8,770 bases of DNA, from the NCBI GenBank assembly GCA_035486135.1, contig DATHNI010000338.1, positions 1-8,770 on the forward strand, in the 5' to 3' direction. The notes under the pieces are model-generated. The model saw only the letters and a list, made by a program, of their open reading frames with translations, had not been told where the DNA came from and did not search any database. This document shows, piece by piece, positions 6,747 through 8,770 of this stretch (positions are counted from its first letter, which is position 1; each line of letters starts with the position of its first letter). Both the position numbers and the translations under genes were made by a program. This DNA is from JASHVB01 sp035486135. GTDB lineage: Bacteria > Pseudomonadota > Alphaproteobacteria > Acetobacterales > Acetobacteraceae.

Positions 6747-8150
6747 CTACTCCGCTGCCATCGGCAATTGCCGCTGCCGGCGTGTCCCACGCAGCAACTC
6801 AGCAACCAGGAATGCCAGCTCCAGCGCCTGTGTTCCGTTCAACCGCGGATCGCATTGCGTCTGATAGCGTCGCGACAGATCCGCCTCGGCGATCTGCTGG
6901 CCTCCGCCGAGGCATTCGGTGACGTCCTTGCCGGTCATTTCCATATGCACGCCGCCCGGCTTGGTGCCCTCGCCCTCATGCACCGCGAAGAACACCCGTA
7001 CCTCCTCGAGGATGCGTTCGAACGCCCGCGTCTTGCGGCCATTCGCCAAGGTCACCGTGTTGCCGTGCATCGGATCGCAGCACCACACCACGGCGCGTCC
7101 CTCGCGCTGCACCGCGCGCAGCAGCTTCGGCAGATTTTCCGCCAGCGTTGCCGCGCCCATGCGCGTGATCAGCGTCATCCGTCCCGGCGCATTGTCCGGG
7201 TTCAACACGTCGAGCAGGCGCAGCAGTTCGTCCGCCGTCAACGTGGGACCGCATTTTATCCCGAGCGGATTCGCCACACCGCGTGCGAACGCAACATGCG
7301 CGTGGTCAGGCTGCCGCGTGCGGTCGCCGAGCCACAGCAGGTGCGCAGAGCAACCGTACCAATCGCCGGTCAGGCTGTCCTGGCGCGTCAGCGCTTCTTC
7401 GTATGGCAGCAACAGCGCATCATGTGCGGTGTAGATCGCCGTGGTTCGCAATTGCGGCATGCGCGCAGGATCAATGCCGCAGGCTGTCATGAAGCCGAGC
7501 GATTCCTCGATGCGCCGCGCCAACTCGGCATAGCGCTCGCCCTGCGGCGAGGCAGCCACGAAGGCCTGGTTCCATTGCTGGACGCGATGCAGGTCGGCGA
7601 ACCCGCCTTGCGTGAAGGCTCGCAGCAGGTTCAGCGTGATCGCCGCCTGGTTGTAGCCGCGCAGCATGCGTCCGGGATCCGGCGTCCGCGCCGGTGCGGT
7701 GAACGCGCTGCTGTTTATGATGTCACCGAAGTAGGACGGCAGCGTCGTCGTGCCGATCGTTTCGGTCATCGAGGAGCGCGGCTTGGCAAACTGCCCCGCC
7801 ATCCGCGCCACTTTCACAACCGGTGCGCCGGCGGCGTAGCTCAGCACCACCGCCATTTGCAGCAATACCTTCAACGTGTCGCGCACGGCGTTGGCGTGGA
7901 ACTCGTCGAACGATTCGGCGCAATCACCGCCTAGCAACAGGAACGCTTCGCCGGCGGCGGCGCGAGCCAGTTCCGTCCGCAACGCGCGTGCCTCGCCGGC
8001 GAAGATCAGCGGCGGTCTCGCAGATAGCTCGGCCTCGGTCGCGGCTAACGCGGCGCGATCGGGATACTCCGGTGCCTGGCGGATGGGCTTGCCACGCCAG
8101 GATTGCGGCGACCAGGAATCGGGCGAGGACGAGTGGGGCGACTGGGACAT
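6747..8150 (-). CDS. 3-deoxy-D-arabino-heptulosonate 7-phosphate (DAHP) synthase, class II
   Basis: This 467-aa cytoplasmic enzyme condenses phosphoenolpyruvate and erythrose 4-phosphate in the first committed step of the shikimate pathway. Class II (plant-like, AroA-II) landmarks are in order: SWSPQSWRGKPIRQ at 12-25, GGDCAESF with Cys77, GQFAKPRSS (119-127), NPLGIKCGPT (294-303), CDPMHGNT with His362, GGVHMEMTG with Glu404, and QCDPRLNG with Asp434. Cys77, His362, Glu404 and Asp434 match the metal ligands of the Mycobacterium tuberculosis enzyme, so it should be active. One departure is PSYFGDIIN at about 138-146, where most homologues I know have PSYRGD. The start at 8150 has only a weak ribosome site (CGGTGA), and the 45-aa ORF ending 6 bp upstream is in the same frame. 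Translation is therefore probably coupled. A Trp/Tyr attenuator lies upstream. Confidence 0.96.
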   Translation of the reverse strand: MSQSPHSSSPDSWSPQSWRGKPIRQAPEYPDRAALAATEAELSARPPLIFAGEARALRTELARAAAGEAFLLLGGDCAESFDEFHANAVRDTLKVLLQMAVVLSYAAGAPVVKVARMAGQFAKPRSSMTETIGTTTLPSYFGDIINSSAFTAPARTPDPGRMLRGYNQAAITLNLLRAFTQGGFADLHRVQQWNQAFVAASPQGERYAELARRIEESLGFMTACGIDPARMPQLRTTAIYTAHDALLLPYEEALTRQDSLTGDWYGCSAHLLWLGDRTRQPDHAHVAFARGVANPLGIKCGPTLTADELLRLLDVLNPDNAPGRMTLITRMGAATLAENLPKLLRAVQREGRAVVWCCDPMHGNTVTLANGRKTRAFERILEEVRVFFAVHEGEGTKPGGVHMEMTGKDVTECLGGGQQIAEADLSRRYQTQCDPRLNGTQALELAFLVAELLRGTRRQRQLPMAAE

Positions 8151-8156
8151 GGCGCG

Positions 8157-8294
8157 TCACCGCTGTCGCGGCGTTGCCGGCTCGGTCTTGGCCGGCGGCG
8201 TTGCTGGCTGGTCCTGCGGGCGCGCATCGTCGCGTTCTTCGCGCGGCGTGGATGGGCCGGTGATCACATCGAAATCGAACGTACTTGCCTGCAT
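8157..8294 (-). CDS. 45-aa small ORF in frame with and directly upstream of the DAHP synthase
   Basis: The ORF reads MQASTFDFDVITGPSTP, then an acidic/basic stretch (REERDDARPQDQ), and ends in Pro/Ala/Thr-rich sequence finishing PATPRQR before TGA. A perfect AAGGAGG at 8307-8301 sits six bases upstream of its ATG, far better than the ribosome site of the enzyme gene itself. After the TGA come two codons (CGC GCC) and then the DAHP synthase ATG in the same frame. It has no Trp or Tyr, so it is not a second attenuation leader. It may be a real small protein, a translation-coupling ORF that delivers ribosomes to the enzyme start, or an N-terminal extension interrupted by a stop. No family is recognised. 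Confidence 0.55.
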   Translation of the reverse strand: MQASTFDFDVITGPSTPREERDDARPQDQPATPPAKTEPATPRQR

Positions 8295-8350
8295 GTCGAG
8301 CCTCCTTCGGGTTGGGAGGCCGCTCTGCCTTGGCGCACTGGTCGAGTCCG

Positions 8351-8384
8351 AAAAACACGAAAGCCGCCTTGGCAGGGCGGCTTC
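8351..8384 (-). terminator. Rho-independent terminator of the attenuator (stem 3:4)
   Basis: On the minus strand AAGCCGCC (8383-8376) pairs with GGCGGCTT (8368-8361) around a 7-base loop, with an extra G-U pair at 8384/8360. It is followed by TCGTGTTTTTC, which contains a five-U run (8355-8351). It lies inside the leader, 44 bases before the ribosome site of the small ORF. It therefore acts before the DAHP synthase rather than after a gene. Confidence 0.85.
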
Positions 8385-8448
8385 GGGGTCTTGCTAACGA
8401 TGCACGATCCTAGGCCGCCGGGTTGTACCAGCGGTACCATAATCGTGC
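8351..8448 (-). promoter_or_regulatory. Ribosome-mediated transcription attenuator (Trp/Tyr responsive) of the DAHP synthase unit
   Basis: Three exclusive structures can form in the minus-strand RNA. In 1:2, CCGCUGG (8434-8428) pairs with CCGGCGG (8421-8415) around UACAAC, enclosed by an outer stem GCACGAU (8448-8442) with AUCGUGC (8408-8402). In 2:3, the antiterminator, GGCGGC (8419-8414) pairs with GCCGCC (8381-8376). In 3:4, the terminator forms at 8384-8351. Segment 1 overlaps the Trp-Tyr-Arg-Trp-Tyr codons and segment 2 ends at the leader stop. A ribosome stalled on Trp/Tyr codons frees segment 2 to block the terminator, and one reaching the stop codon covers segment 2 and allows termination. 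This is the classic trp-type logic, inferred from sequence. Confidence 0.85.
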
Positions 8449-8469
8449 GGTGGGACGTATCGGTGCCAT
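8410..8469 (-). CDS. Attenuator leader peptide, 19 aa, ending WYRWYNPAA
   Basis: The ORF encodes MAPIRPTARLWYRWYNPAA followed by TAG. Two Trp and two Tyr codons sit in five consecutive positions (TGG TAC CGC TGG TAC at 8439-8425), a density very unlikely by chance. They fall exactly where a stalled ribosome would open the 1:2 hairpin. The stop codon lies just after segment 2 of the attenuator. No Shine-Dalgarno is visible before the ATG, and a candidate -10 lies about seven bases upstream. The mRNA may therefore begin at the ATG itself, as known for the trpE leader of Sinorhizobium meliloti. The peptide probably has no function beyond sensing translation speed at Trp/Tyr codons. Confidence 0.85.
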   Translation of the reverse strand: MAPIRPTARLWYRWYNPAA

Positions 8470-8476
8470 GCGAACG

Positions 8477-8504
8477 GTGTAATCGACTGGCCGATCCGCC
8501 GCAA
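8477..8504 (-). promoter_or_regulatory. Candidate sigma-70 promoter for the leader and DAHP synthase
   Basis: TTGCGG (8504-8499) could be the -35 box and TTACAC (8482-8477) the -10 box, 16 bases apart. This would start transcription within a few bases of the leader ATG at 8469. The match to consensus is partial and the -35 box overlaps the end of an upstream hairpin. The assignment rests mainly on position. Confidence 0.35.
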
Positions 8505-8547
8505 GCCCCTTGCGGAAGCAAGGCCAGGGCAAAGCCCCCGGCCTTGC
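8499..8547. terminator. Two adjacent hairpins after the right-edge gene, probable transcription end
   Basis: GCAAGGCC (8518-8525) pairs with GGCCTTGC (8540-8547), with an inner GGGC/GCCC stem. Two bases away, CCGCAAG (8499-8505) pairs with CTTGCGG (8509-8515) around a CCC loop. They begin 5 bp after the stop of the minus-strand gene at the right edge and precede the attenuator promoter. No U-run follows either one, so they could be a weak or Rho-assisted terminator or RNA-protecting hairpins. Confidence 0.5.
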
Positions 8548-8551
8548 AGGC

Positions 8552-8770
8552 TCATCGTGTCGCGGCAACGCGCTCGATCTGTTTGGATATGTCGGCCCGC
8601 GCCAGCGTCGCGGCCAGCCGCGCCTCGACCGTCTTCATCGAGGCCGGTGTCATCCTGACGTGGTCCATGTCCGGAGCCACCGCGACCACGACCGGGGCGA
8701 TCCGCGCGCCGGCCAGGCTCGTCCAGGCGAGGTGCTCGCGGGTTGCGAATCCGCCGGTGGTCGGCTTGCC
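8552..8770 (-). CDS. C-terminal 72 codons of an unrecognised protein, cut by window edge
   Basis: An open frame enters from the right edge as GKPTTGGFATREHLAWTSL, continues through a hydrophobic strand (ARIAPVVVAVAPDMDH) and a helix-like tail rich in Ala, Arg and Glu (TVEARLAATLARADISKQIE), and stops at TGA 8554-8552. Codon third positions are strongly G/C as in the neighbouring genes, and no stop interrupts it, which supports real coding. I do not recognise the family from this fragment. The hydrophobic strand followed by a helix could be the end of an alpha/beta domain. It precedes the attenuator by about 80 bp on the same strand and is probably a separate unit, given the hairpins between them. 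Confidence 0.65.
   Translation of the reverse strand, partial: GKPTTGGFATREHLAWTSLAGARIAPVVVAVAPDMDHVRMTPASMKTVEARLAATLARADISKQIERVAATR

Noticed and set aside
5422..6864. A 480-codon plus-strand open frame
   Set aside because: It is antisense to LLM copy 2 and runs across the hairpin repeat. It shows no domain-like pattern and is His/Arg/Val rich like a mirror frame.
6678..7934. A 418-codon plus-strand open frame
   Set aside because: It lies antisense to the DAHP synthase, whose motifs and catalytic residues are unmistakable. The opposite frame is open only because of high GC3.
8264..8521. An 85-codon minus-strand frame across the attenuator (MLPQGACGG...)
   Set aside because: It is in a different frame from both the WYRWY leader and the 45-aa ORF, spans hairpins and the terminator, and has no ribosome site. 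The attenuator explains this stretch better.

Overview
The window is GC-rich and tightly packed, and every convincing gene except one lies on the minus strand. A class II DAHP synthase, dense high-GC3 coding and two kinds of intergenic palindrome (one built on GGCCGGG-CTTGA-CCCGGCC, the other on CCTCTCCCGC) suggest a proteobacterium, most likely an alphaproteobacterium. That placement is inference. There are no transposases, integrases, tRNAs, rRNAs or CRISPR arrays.

Layout, right to left (the direction of transcription). (1) 8552-8770: the C-terminal 72 codons of an unrecognised gene, followed by two hairpins. (2) 8351-8504: a complete amino-acid attenuator. A candidate promoter abuts a 19-codon leader peptide ending in WYRWYNPAA, which is followed by mutually exclusive 1:2, 2:3 and 3:4 RNA stems and a U-tract. 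(3) 8157-8294: a 45-aa small ORF with a perfect AAGGAGG ribosome site. It is in the same frame as the class II DAHP synthase (6747-8150), with one TGA and two codons between them. This unit probably controls entry into the shikimate pathway in response to charged tRNA-Trp and/or tRNA-Tyr.

(4) 2225-6594: a four-gene oxidative cluster. It has two tandem luciferase-like (LLM) flavin monooxygenase paralogues, a class A FAD monooxygenase starting 4 bp after the second LLM gene, and a small single-domain cupin with the ligand set of Mn-cupin hydroxynitrile lyases. Each LLM gene has an RNA-level palindrome just upstream of its start. One hairpin includes the ribosome site and the other abuts it. The substrate cannot be read from the sequence. 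A catabolic or detoxifying oxidation of a small organic molecule is the reasonable guess.

(5) 1654-2151 (+): a lone four-helix membrane protein of unknown function, separated from the convergent cupin gene by a strong bidirectional hairpin. (6) 1-1403 (-): a CaiB/BaiF CoA-transferase followed 33 bp later by an enoyl-CoA hydratase cut by the window edge. This pair would activate a carboxylic acid to its CoA thioester and process it by a beta-oxidation-like step. It may act downstream of the oxidative cluster, but they are separate transcription units.

The most notable item is the attenuator with its in-frame small ORF ahead of the DAHP synthase.
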